From Planctomycetota bacterium (lineage in GTDB: Bacteria > Planctomycetota > Planctomycetia > Pirellulales > PLA5): a stretch of DNA of 64,000 nt. Positions within the stretch are counted from its first letter, which is position 1. Every line of letters starts with the position of its first letter. Positions 1 through 7,564 of this stretch are shown here, piece after piece. Where the stretch lies: the NCBI GenBank assembly GCA_003576845.1, contig QEVJ01000036.1:1-64000 (forward strand), given 5' to 3'. A program made the position numbers and the translations under genes. The notes under the pieces were generated by a model. The model ran no database searches. It worked only from the letters and a program-made list of their open reading frames with translations, and had not been told where the DNA came from.

Positions 1-96
1 GCAATCGGGTGAATTTCGGGCCTTGCGCGGCGAGCGTCAAACCGACCGGAGGGCGAGCCGCGTCGCGGTGGAGAGGCAAGCGGCCGGCGGTTCGGC

Positions 97-1784
97 GGGG
101 GGTGCACGTCGCGGTTTGTTTTTTAGCTGGCTTGGTGATAGCAGCTAGCGTGGATGAGTCGATCGAGGCGGCGGGACCAGAAGCGGGCGACGGCGTTGGT
201 TTGGCTGAGGCGGTCGGCGACGAGTTGGAGCATGGGGTCGCCGCCTTCGTCCCAGAACTTCTCCGTGCCTTTGATGCGGCGGTCGATTTGCTTGATCGTC
301 GACTCCATCGCGGCGGTCGTGATCGGCAGGCCTCGCTTGCGGTACTCGGCGTAGTTCATGCGCGTGCGGTTGTTTGCAAGGTAAGTGAGCACCGTCGCAA
401 CCACGGATCGCGGCGTGCCGGTTTCGTGTTTGTCGGGCGGTCCGAGTTCACAAGACCGCTGCTCGACGGCGGCCAGCAAGCGGTCGATCTCGCCGCTCCA
501 CAACCACTGGGCCCAGTCGCGATAACAGAACCAACCTTCTTCGACCGGTCGGCCCGTCATCGCGGCGGCATAGACGTACATCGGCGCATGGACGAAGTCG
601 AGGATGGGCGTGTAGTGCGAGAAGTGCTCGCGCCACACGCTCCAGTTGGTCGCCGAGCCGTCGCCGAGAAATGCCTTTCGCTCGGCGGCGTGGAAGCCGC
701 GCTCGTAGGCCGCGGCGACGAGTCGCCGGCCGAATGCTTCGACGTCGCCGCTCGTCGCCACGACGCTTTTGACGAGCACTTCCGGCCGCCCCCCGCGATC
801 TTCGGTCTCGGCGACGACTTGTTCCTTGGTTTCGAGCGACGCCTTCGCGTCGTGCGTAAAACCCTTGATTTCCCGAGCCATTTCTCGCATCTTGGCGCGG
901 ATCGGCGAACGCCGCCGGCAACTCGGGGCACGGATCTTCGGGATGCACTTCGCTGGCCATGCTCAGCGGCACGCCGGCTTTGTACTCGCGCCAATGGCCT
1001 TCGCCGTCGGTGGAATCGGCACGCGTCTCGGGCGATGCGTTCTCGCGCTCGTGGACTTGAAACCGCCCGCCGTCCATTTGCACGCACGCCGCGCACGGCA
1101 CTTGCTCGATGGGACTTGCACGCCGCGCCGGTAACGGCAGTTGTTCGTATGCCTGGGCTGCGGCCTGATACTCGGCGATGCGCTCCTCGCCGATGCGTTT
1201 CGCCGCCCGCCAGATGCGCTTCGGCAGCAGCGGCAACTCGGCCAGTTCTTTCATCCCGTCGGAGGCATCCTCGAAGCTCGCCGAATGCGCCGCCGCGAAC
1301 ACGATGCGGCGATACACCCGCGGCGTGTAGGCGTAGTGCGCCTTAATGCCCAATCGCGCCGTCTGAGGGAAAAAAATCCCGCCGACATTGGCGGCAGTGA
1401 TACTTCGCTTCGCTCACCGGAACCGTGCCCCGCCGCGTGATGATCTCGCGGCCGCGGTCCTCCACGCGGCAACCCGCGTGGCCGCAACGCGGACAGCGAT
1501 CGTCCTTCACCTTTTCCGTGTGCCGCGCAAGCTTCTGCACGCCCACTTCCCGCGCCACGAGGTCGCCAATCTCGACCATCGCGTCCTCGACGTCGTCGAT
1601 GGTCTCGTGCTCCCAGGCGTCGCCCTCTTCCTCGGCCTCCGCCGCCAGCACCGCCGCCACCAGTACCTTGAGCCGCTCTTCCCTCTCCTCGATTCGCAAT
1701 TCCCTCGACTTCTTGCTTGCCATCCTTGGCTCCTTTGCCCCAATTGAACCGCGCCCAACACAAGGACGCTCAAAACTGCCCCCC
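97..1784. mobile_element. Possible extent of the ISKra4-like insertion sequence
   Basis: A run of six G at 97-102 (plus strand) and a run of six C at 1779-1784 (G when read inward) flank the transposase remnant at plausible distances, 26 bp past its stop and 61 bp before its start. Beyond the G6 the two ends agree only patchily (TGCACGTCGCGG against CAGTTTTGAGCG), so this is a weak inverted-repeat call. No convincing target-site duplication was seen. Confidence 0.3.
123..1723 (-). pseudogene. ISKra4-like transposase, two frameshifts
   Basis: Three consecutive minus-strand reading frames make up one transposase. The first (start 1723, about 126 aa) has a Cys4 zinc-ribbon segment (CPRCGHAGC ... 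YHCRQC) typical of the ISKra4-family N-terminus. The second covers roughly 1345-890. The third (to 123) carries the C-terminal DDE region, with 'FLGDGSATNW' and a terminal 'AMESTIKQIDRRIKGTEKFW' stretch. The first break lies on a run of seven T (coding strand) near 1371-1377: removing one T gives the continuous reading ..RDFFPQTARLGIKAHY. The second break is near 890-905 and has no homopolymer. Two breaks make an active single protein unlikely. A slippage mechanism at T7 is conceivable for the first break only. Family assignment is from recalled motifs, not from a search. Confidence 0.8.
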
Positions 1785-1939
1785 TATTGTTAACACAACC
1801 CACGCGAGCGCGCAAAGTGCGACATGCACCCTCCCGTCGAACCGCGGCGAACTGCTCTTGCCCGGTCGCGCTTAAGTGCCGTATCTTCTGCGGATTCGCG
1901 GCAACGGCCTGCCCGACTTCCTGCGCTAAGGACGGCGCG

Positions 1940-3100
1940 ATGCGGTTTCGCTTTCAACGTCTGACGACCGTATACCCGGAGTTCGCCGAGCGGTTCGTCG
2001 CGCGCGTGCCGAACGTTCGGGACCTGAGTTACGACGCGCTTTACGCCCGGTTGACCGCCGCCCGCTTTGCCGAGTCGGACTATCACGCGCGGCACATGGG
2101 GGCGCTCGGACACGCGGCCCAGAATTGCTTTCTGTCGCTCGAACCGCTGCAGCGCCGCTGGGCGGCGGAGCACGGCGTCAATTTTCGCGACAAACATTGG
2201 CTCGCCGACATTGCCGTCGAGCAGGTCCGCGCGTTTCAGCCCGACGTGCTGTTCCTCGACGACCTTTACGTGCTGGATCGCTCGTTGCGGACCCGTCTGC
2301 GGCGGGCATGTGCGCATCGGCCGCTCGTGATCGGCTGGCGGGCGGCGCCGACCGACGAGTTCGAGGGCTTCGACGATCTCGATCTCGTGTTGACGTCGAT
2401 CCGCGGCATGGCCGACGCGTTTCGCCGCGCGGGGGCAAATGCGGCGGTGCTGCACCACGGCTTCGAAACGAGCGTGCTCGAAGAGTTCGTCCCGCCACCC
2501 GTTCGCGACATCGAGTTTTCCTTCGCCGGCGGGCTCGGCAACTTGCATCCCGAGCGGGCGACGATGGTTACGGAGATGCTCGCGCGCACGCCGCTTGAGA
2601 TCTGGGGCGCGAATCCGCAAGTCCGGTTCAAGGACCGTTTGCGCTGGCTTGCAGGCCGCGTCGGTGTGCCGCTCAAGACGAAGTACCGGATGCGGACGCT
2701 GCCGCTCGCGTATCCCGGTCGCATCCATCCCGCCGCCTTCGGCTTGGATTACTACGACGTGCTCGCCCGCTCGAAGATCGTGCTCAACCGCCACATCGGT
2801 TGCGCGGGCAACGACGCCTCGAACATGCGGATGTTCGAAGCGACCGGCATGGGGGCGTGCCTGCTCACCGACAACAAACGAAATCTCGCCGAACTGTTCG
2901 AGCCGGGCGTCGAAGTCGTCACTTACGACAGCGTCGACGACGCGATCGAGAAGGTTGATTGGCTCCTCGAGCACGACGTCGAACGCGAGGCCATCGCCGC
3001 CGCCGGACAGCGGCGGACGCTCGAAGACCATTCGTTCGCCGCACGCGTCAAGACGCTCGAAGGAATCATCGGCGACCAGCTTTGTCGCAAGGCGGCGTGA
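1940..3100 (+). CDS. CgeB/GT4-like glycosyltransferase, surface-glycan cassette
   Basis: Probable GT-B glycosyltransferase of 386 aa, cytoplasmic, adding a sugar during surface-polysaccharide synthesis. The ATG at 1940 is preceded by AAGGA (1928-1932); the frame is open further upstream, but that part reads like non-coding sequence at the IS border. The C-terminal half has the features of the spore-protein CgeB / DUF3880 type: 'FSFAGGLGNLHPERATM' at about residue 195, 'YYDVLARSKIVLNRH' and 'NMRMFEATGMGACLLTDNK', the nucleotide-sugar-binding E-x-x-G region, followed by a helical tail with 'HSFAARV'. It is the first gene of a tight four-gene series ending at 5522. The acceptor and donor sugar cannot be told from sequence. 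The position directly beside an IS remnant suggests the cassette may have moved as a unit. Confidence 0.8.
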   Translation: MRFRFQRLTTVYPEFAERFVARVPNVRDLSYDALYARLTAARFAESDYHARHMGALGHAAQNCFLSLEPLQRRWAAEHGVNFRDKHWLADIAVEQVRAFQPDVLFLDDLYVLDRSLRTRLRRACAHRPLVIGWRAAPTDEFEGFDDLDLVLTSIRGMADAFRRAGANAAVLHHGFETSVLEEFVPPPVRDIEFSFAGGLGNLHPERATMVTEMLARTPLEIWGANPQVRFKDRLRWLAGRVGVPLKTKYRMRTLPLAYPGRIHPAAFGLDYYDVLARSKIVLNRHIGCAGNDASNMRMFEATGMGACLLTDNKRNLAELFEPGVEVVTYDSVDDAIEKVDWLLEHDVEREAIAAAGQRRTLEDHSFAARVKTLEGIIGDQLCRKAA

Positions 3101-3101
3101 G

Positions 3102-3124
3102 AGCGGGGACTGGGGACTGGGGGA
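3102..3124 (+). repeat. GGGGACT-type simple repeat
   Basis: Two tandem copies of GGGGACT followed by a degenerate G-rich unit fill most of the 34-bp gap between the glycosyltransferase stop and the methyltransferase start. The same type recurs near 47396-47415. Confidence 0.7.
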
Positions 3125-3134
3125 AAGCGCAACG

Positions 3135-3974
3135 ATGCTCAAGCGGCTTGTCAAACGCTGGCGGCGCGATGCAGGCGGCGGTGCGCATTTCGAGTATGTG
3201 CCGGAGGGTTGGACCCGCGAGACGACCGATTCGCTGGTCAAGGGCTGGAACGTCGCGGCCGTGGTCGATGCCCAGCTCGCGCGGCTCGACGCCTGGCGAA
3301 AGTCGTTCGCGTCCTCGGCGCCGTTGGGGATGAGCGATGCGAGCCGGCCGGCGACGAGCGGCGAAATCGCGACGCACAACACGGCGGTGTCGTTCGCCTA
3401 TGTCGTCGCCCTCGCGGCTCGAAACAAAGACCGGCTGTCGCTGCTCGATTGGGGCGGCGGCGTCGGGCAGTATTGCTTCGCCGCCGAAGCGGCCGCACCG
3501 GGCGTCGCCATCGACTACCACTGCAAGGAAGTGCCGGTCCAATGCAACCACGGCCGCCGCATCCTGCCCCACGCAACGTTCTACACCGACGATGCCCAGT
3601 TCGCTCATCGCCGGTTCGATCTCGTGTTCGCCAGCGGGGCACTGCACTACGCGCAGGACTGGCAGGCCGTGCTCGGTCGCCTCGCCGACGCGACGGGCAG
3701 TCACCTTTATGTCACGCGCCTCCCGGTCGTGTTCGAGTCCGAATCGTTCGTCTACTTGCAACGCGCCTACGCCCACGGCTACGACACCGAATACCTCGGC
3801 TGGGCGCTCAACCGAAGTGCGTTCCTCGCCGCCGCCGAATCGTCGGGCCTCAAACTCGTGCGAGAATTCCTCCTCAACGAATCTGCTCATATCAACAACG
3901 CCCCCGAAGACCCCCAATCCCGCGGCTTCCTCTTCAAGCGCAAGTGTCCCCGTCCCCCGACCCCCGATCGCTGA
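3135..3974 (+). CDS. TIGR04325-like (LIC12133 family) methyltransferase
   Basis: Predicted SAM-dependent methyltransferase of 279 aa in a glycan-synthesis cassette. The start ATG (3135) gives MLKRLVKRWRR. The SAM motif I is very clear: 'LLDWGGGVGQYC' at about residue 98, followed by 'FDLVFASGALHYAQDW' (motif III region) and 'LYVTRLPVV'. This motif set matches the TIGR04325 family found with sugar transferases, as I recall it. The gene lies 34 bp after the glycosyltransferase and 10 bp before the cupin gene, so co-transcription is likely. The substrate is unknown; a nucleotide sugar or a glycan end group is the natural guess. The last residues (KCPRPPTPDR) are encoded by CCCCGACCCCCGATCGC-type sequence resembling the dispersed C-rich tracts, so the original stop may have been shifted. 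Confidence 0.75.
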   Translation: MLKRLVKRWRRDAGGGAHFEYVPEGWTRETTDSLVKGWNVAAVVDAQLARLDAWRKSFASSAPLGMSDASRPATSGEIATHNTAVSFAYVVALAARNKDRLSLLDWGGGVGQYCFAAEAAAPGVAIDYHCKEVPVQCNHGRRILPHATFYTDDAQFAHRRFDLVFASGALHYAQDWQAVLGRLADATGSHLYVTRLPVVFESESFVYLQRAYAHGYDTEYLGWALNRSAFLAAAESSGLKLVREFLLNESAHINNAPEDPQSRGFLFKRKCPRPPTPDR

Positions 3975-3984
3975 CCCCCGGCTC

Positions 3985-4395
3985 ATGCTCGAAACCATCG
4001 AACACAACGGCACGCGCTACGCCGAGATCATCTGGGCCGACACGCGCGTCGACGTCACGACGTTCTTCTCGCCGCCCGAGTCGTCGTTTCAGTTCGGCCT
4101 CTTGGCGCACAAGGCCGGCTTCGTCGAGCCGCCGCACTATCACCAGCCCTTCACGCGGCAGATCGACGATTTGCAGCAGATGTTCGTCGTGCAGCGCGGC
4201 GTCGTGGCGGTCGACTTGTTCGACGACGCAGGGCACAAGCTCCGCGAGATCGTCATGCGGGCCGGCGACGCCATCGTGCTCATCCACGGCGTCCACGCCA
4301 TCCGCGTGCTGGAAGACATGCAGTGCATCACCGTCAAGCAAGGTCCGTTCCTCGGAGCCGAGAAAGACAAAGTTTTCGTGGAGGTCGAGCGATGA
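3985..4395 (+). CDS. Small cupin-fold protein of the glycan cassette
   Basis: A 136-aa single-domain cupin. Residues around 50-95 have the cupin pattern: 'PHYHQP' (two metal-type histidines), 'DDLQQMFVVQRGVVAVDLFDD', then 'MRAGDAIVLIHGVHAIRVLED' with a further histidine in the second cupin motif. The length and context suit the WxcM/FdtA-like sugar-modifying or sugar-binding cupins, but the exact reaction (isomerase, epimerase or none) cannot be read from this. Its stop codon overlaps the start of the aminotransferase (ATGA, 4392-4395), indicating translational coupling. Confidence 0.75.
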   Translation: MLETIEHNGTRYAEIIWADTRVDVTTFFSPPESSFQFGLLAHKAGFVEPPHYHQPFTRQIDDLQQMFVVQRGVVAVDLFDDAGHKLREIVMRAGDAIVLIHGVHAIRVLEDMQCITVKQGPFLGAEKDKVFVEVER

Positions 4396-5522
4396 TTCCC
4401 GTGTTCGAACCGTGCCTGGGCCAGGAAGAAATCGACGCCGTCGTCATGGCGCTCGGCCGCGGCGAAATCTCCGGCTCGTTCGGCCAGGCGATCACCGACT
4501 TCGAAACGCAATTCGCCGCCTACTGCGGCGTCAAGCACGGCATTGCTTGCACGAGCGGCACCACGGCGCTGCATCTCGCCGTCGCGGCCGCCAACATCGG
4601 TCCCGGCGACGAAGTGCTCGTCAGTGCCAGCACGAACATCGCCACGGCGCTGGCGGTCCATCACCACGGCGCCACGGTCGTGCCCGTCGATTCCGAAAAC
4701 GTCACGTGGAACCTCGACCTCGACCTGCTCGAATCGCTGATCACGCCGCGGACCAAGGCCATCATCCCAGTCCACCTCTACGGGCATCCCGTCGACATGG
4801 ACCGGCTCAATGCCATCGCCCAGCGCCACGACCTGCTCGTCATCGAAGACGCGGCCGAAGCCCACGGCGCCACCTGCCGCGGCCACAAGACCGGCGGCTT
4901 GGGGCACATGGCCTGTTTCAGCTTTTATGCCAACAAGATCATCACGACGGGCGAAGGCGGAATGATTACGACGAGCGACGACGCATTCGCCGAGCGCCTG
5001 CGGCTGTTCCGCAATCTCGGCTTTACCACGCCGCGGTTCCGCCACCAAGTCGCCGGCTACAACTTCCGCATGACCGGTTACCAAGCAGCGATGGGCGTCG
5101 CGCAACTGGCCAAAATCGAACGCTTCATCGACGAGAAGCGGCGCATCGCGGCGACCTACAACCGGCAATTGCGCGACGTGTTCGGCCTGCAACTGCCCGT
5201 CGAGTTGCCCTGGGCGCGAAACGTGTATTGGATGTACGCCGTGGCGGTCCAGCCGGAGTATGGCCTCTCGCGCGACGAACTGGCGGCGCGCCTCCGCGAG
5301 CACGGAGTCGAAACGCGGACGTTCTTTTGTCCGATGAACCAGCAGCCGTGCCTCCAAAAACCCGGCCGCCGCATGCCGCCGTGCCCCGTCGCCGATCGGC
5401 TCTGGGAGCGCGGGCTGTATCTGCCGTCGAGCACCAACTTGAGCGACGAAACGATCGCTTCAATCGCGGGCAAGATCAAGGCCGCGTGGGCCGGCGCCGG
5501 ATTGGCACGCCGAGCCGCATGA
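4392..5522 (+). CDS. DegT/DnrJ/EryC1/StrS PLP-dependent sugar aminotransferase
   Basis: A 376-aa enzyme that transfers an amino group, normally from glutamate, to a keto-sugar nucleotide. Features in order: the N-terminal 'PVFEPCLGQEEIDAV' substrate loop, 'GVKHGIACTSGTTALHLA' at residues about 45-62 (PLP phosphate region), 'DAAEAHGATCRGHKTGGLG', and 'YANKIITTGEGGMI', whose lysine at codon 182 is the expected Schiff-base residue. The 'NKxITTGEGG' form is common in GDP-perosamine synthetase-like members, so perosamine or a similar 4-amino sugar is a reasonable guess, not proven. The length is normal. The start overlaps the cupin stop. It is the last gene of the cassette. Confidence 0.9.
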   Translation: MIPVFEPCLGQEEIDAVVMALGRGEISGSFGQAITDFETQFAAYCGVKHGIACTSGTTALHLAVAAANIGPGDEVLVSASTNIATALAVHHHGATVVPVDSENVTWNLDLDLLESLITPRTKAIIPVHLYGHPVDMDRLNAIAQRHDLLVIEDAAEAHGATCRGHKTGGLGHMACFSFYANKIITTGEGGMITTSDDAFAERLRLFRNLGFTTPRFRHQVAGYNFRMTGYQAAMGVAQLAKIERFIDEKRRIAATYNRQLRDVFGLQLPVELPWARNVYWMYAVAVQPEYGLSRDELAARLREHGVETRTFFCPMNQQPCLQKPGRRMPPCPVADRLWERGLYLPSSTNLSDETIASIAGKIKAAWAGAGLARRAA

Positions 5523-5665
5523 CCGTTTGTGATCCAAGCGACCATACATCGACGCGCGGCTAGTACTCGGAGCAGCTTTCAGCCGTGCCCAAAGTGTTGG
5601 TCGATTCCTAAACGCATTGGGATCGAGGACTAAATGACCTCTCAAAGTGCCGCGGGCAACACGAA

Positions 5666-5915
5666 CTAATTCCAGCGGGGCAGAGTGGATTCGAATCGGA
5701 CGCGGAGGTGGTCGACGGAAGTCGCGGCCGCGCGTTGGCCCGTCTTGTAGATGCCGAGGAGCTTGCGGGCGAACACGCGCCAGCCGGTTGTGGTTGTCGC
5801 GCGGCGCACGAAGTCGCGCACCATGTCGAGGCTCATAAGAAACATGCCTTGCAGCGCGCGGGTAATGTGTGGAAACAGCCGGTGCTCGATCAACAACGCG
5901 TTCCCGGCCCGCCAA
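5666..5915 (-). pseudogene. Transposase C-terminal fragment (minus strand)
   Basis: The minus-strand frame ending at 5666 encodes 'WRAGNALLIEHRLFPHITRA', then 'RALQGMFLMSLDMVRDFVRR', 'KLLGIYKTGQRAA' and ends at 'STLPRWN'. This looks like the last 80 residues of a DDE transposase; no start or catalytic part remains. Upstream of about 5915 the frame turns into non-coding shadow of the plus-strand fragment, so the junction of two mobile-element pieces is there. Family not determined. Confidence 0.5.
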
Positions 5916-6060
5916 TCGGATTGCGATTGGTGATCGCCGAAGTTCGCGACGCGGCCGGCCGCGTGTTGGCCGTGTGGTATTTGTTGTCGAACGTTCCGGT
6001 TGACGTCGACGCGGACACGATTGCGTTGTGGTACTATTGGCGCTGGTCGATCGAACTCGA
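5912..6060 (+). pseudogene. IS4-like transposase internal fragment
   Basis: The plus strand encodes 'LRLVIAEVRDAAGRVLAVWY', 'LLSNVPVDVDADTIALWYYW' and 'RWSIEL', the conserved segment before the catalytic glutamate of planctomycete DDE/IS4-type transposases (normally continuing ..RWxIExxFKLLK). The expected continuation is replaced after 'RWSIE' by integrase sequence in the same frame, so this is a fusion remnant of about 50 residues. Confidence 0.6.
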
Positions 6061-7172
6061 TCAGCGGATGGACGACAAGCTGGCGGCCGTCGGGTTGATT
6101 CCCAAGCGGGCCGTGGTGACGCCGGGCCAGTTCCGCGACGATTACATGGCGATGCGGGCGGACACGAAGGAAAGCACGGCGATCATCTTCGGGCATACCA
6201 AACGGTGCTTGCTCGAGTACTTCGGCGCGGACAAACCGCTGCGGGAAATCAACGGCGGCGACGCCGAGGCGTGGCGCATCTGGCTCGGGACCGATCAAAC
6301 GTTGGCCGACAACTCGATTCGGCGGCGATGCGGCTTGGCTCGGCAGTTCTTCCGCCATGCCGTGCGGCGCAAGCTGGTGGGCGAAAACCCATTTGGCGAG
6401 TTGCGGGACGTGGGCGTCCGCGGGAACAAGGCTCGCGAGTTTTTCGTGACCGAAGAAATGGCGCAGGCCGTGCTGGCGGCGTGTCCGGATACCGAGTGGA
6501 AGTTGCTGTTCGCGTTGGCTCGGTACGGCGGCTTGCGGACGCCGAGCGAATCGCTGGCGCGACATCGACCGCGAACGCGATATGATTCGCGTCACGTGCG
6601 TAAAGACGGCGCATCGCTCCGGGCACGGCCAGCGGTGGATTCCGCTTTTCGCCGAGTTGCGGCCGTACATTCCCGTCGCGTTCGACGAAGCGGCGGACGG
6701 AGCCGTGTACGTCATTACGCGGAGCCGCGACCCCAAGGTCAACTTGCGCAAGCGGCTTACCGATATCATCCGCAAGGCCGGCCTGACGCCGTGGCCGAAG
6801 TTGTGGCAGAACCTTCGGGCGACGCGCGAAACGGGATTGGCCGACCGGTTTCCGATTCAGGCCGTTTGCCAGTGGATCGGCAACTCGCAAGCCGTCGCCG
6901 GGTCGCATTATCTGCAAGTGACCGCCGAGCACGTTCGGCAAGCGATCGAAGGTCCGGGCGAAGCGCGGCAAAATGCGCAGCACAAAGCGCAGCAGAAGGC
7001 GTCTGCGAACGCTGCCACCGATTCGCAAGAGGGAACGCGAACCGCAAAACTCGCCGAAAAAAAAAAGCGGTTTTCCCGAGTTTTGGCGATGAGTGCACGG
7101 GGGTTCAAGTGGGCGCAGCAGGACTCGAACCTGCGACTTCGACCTTGTAAGGATCGCACTCTAACCGACTGA
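6061..7172 (+). pseudogene. Tyrosine recombinase/integrase, frameshifted
   Basis: Sequence from about 6061 encodes a phage-type integrase core: N-terminal 'LIPKRAVVTPGQFRDDYMA' and 'GHTKRCLLEYFGADKPLREI' (SAM-like DNA-binding part), then 'LLFALARYGGLRTPSE', which contains catalytic Arg I. The frame breaks near 6550-6560; the continuation in another frame is W-R-D-I-D-R-E-R-D-M-I-R-V, then 'ELRPYIPVAF', 'LWQNLRATRETGLA' (Arg II region), and 'WIGNSQAVAGSHYLQVT' with the catalytic Tyr. The native N-terminus is lost (fused to the transposase fragment) and the frame runs without stop into the tRNA gene (stop at 7170-7172). It lies beside the 3' end of tRNA-Val, the classical position for an integrase whose attachment site is the tRNA 3' end. 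Confidence 0.75.
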
Positions 7173-7183
7173 GTTATGCGCCC
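7110..7183 (-). tRNA. tRNA-Val (anticodon UAC)
   Basis: The minus strand from 7183 to 7110 folds as a full cloverleaf of 74 nt: acceptor GGGCGCA pairing with TGCGCCC plus discriminator A, D-arm AACTCAGTCGGTTAGAGT, anticodon stem CGATC/GGTCG around the loop CTTACAA (anticodon TAC, plus-strand 7147-7149), and T-arm GCAGG-TTCGAGT-CCTGC. CCA is not encoded. An integrase pseudogene abuts the 3' side. Confidence 0.95.
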
Positions 7184-7564
7184 GCGGTGATTGCCGGCAA
7201 TGAATCGTAGTCGGGGCCGGCGTGAGGTGTCAATTGTGGCGACGCTGGGGCATGCGAGGCGGGTGTCCGGCGGTCGTTCTTGCGGAACGGCATTCGAGAT
7301 GACGCATACACGCGCGTTTTTGCGAGCCAACCGGCGGCCGCAGGAGCGATTGCAGGCGAACTGGCTTCTCGAGGCAACGCGCATGGCTCTGATTGTCTAC
7401 TTGTCTACGACATTGTACTTTTCGAGTCGGTTCGGCACGTAAGGGTTCATGGAAAACTGGGCGCAGATTTGGTAGGTTAGGGGCGGCAGCGAGAACGGCT
7501 CGTGGAGGACGACGCGGCGAGCGTTGCGGTTTGCCAGCGCCATTCCTGAGCGATTGTCCACACT
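7184..7564. other. Intergenic, no recognisable gene
   Basis: About 380 bp between the tRNA and the oxidoreductase gene. Short open frames exist on both strands, but none has recognisable protein content or a convincing ribosome site. The tRNA promoter must lie in the first part (minus strand, just above 7183). Confidence 0.5.

Noticed and set aside
7100-7172. Integrase C-terminus 'AQQDSNLRLRPCKD' (and, in another frame, a terminal 'AGLEPATSTL')
   Set aside because: These residues come from reading the antisense of the tRNA-Val gene. They are known artefacts and not part of the protein.
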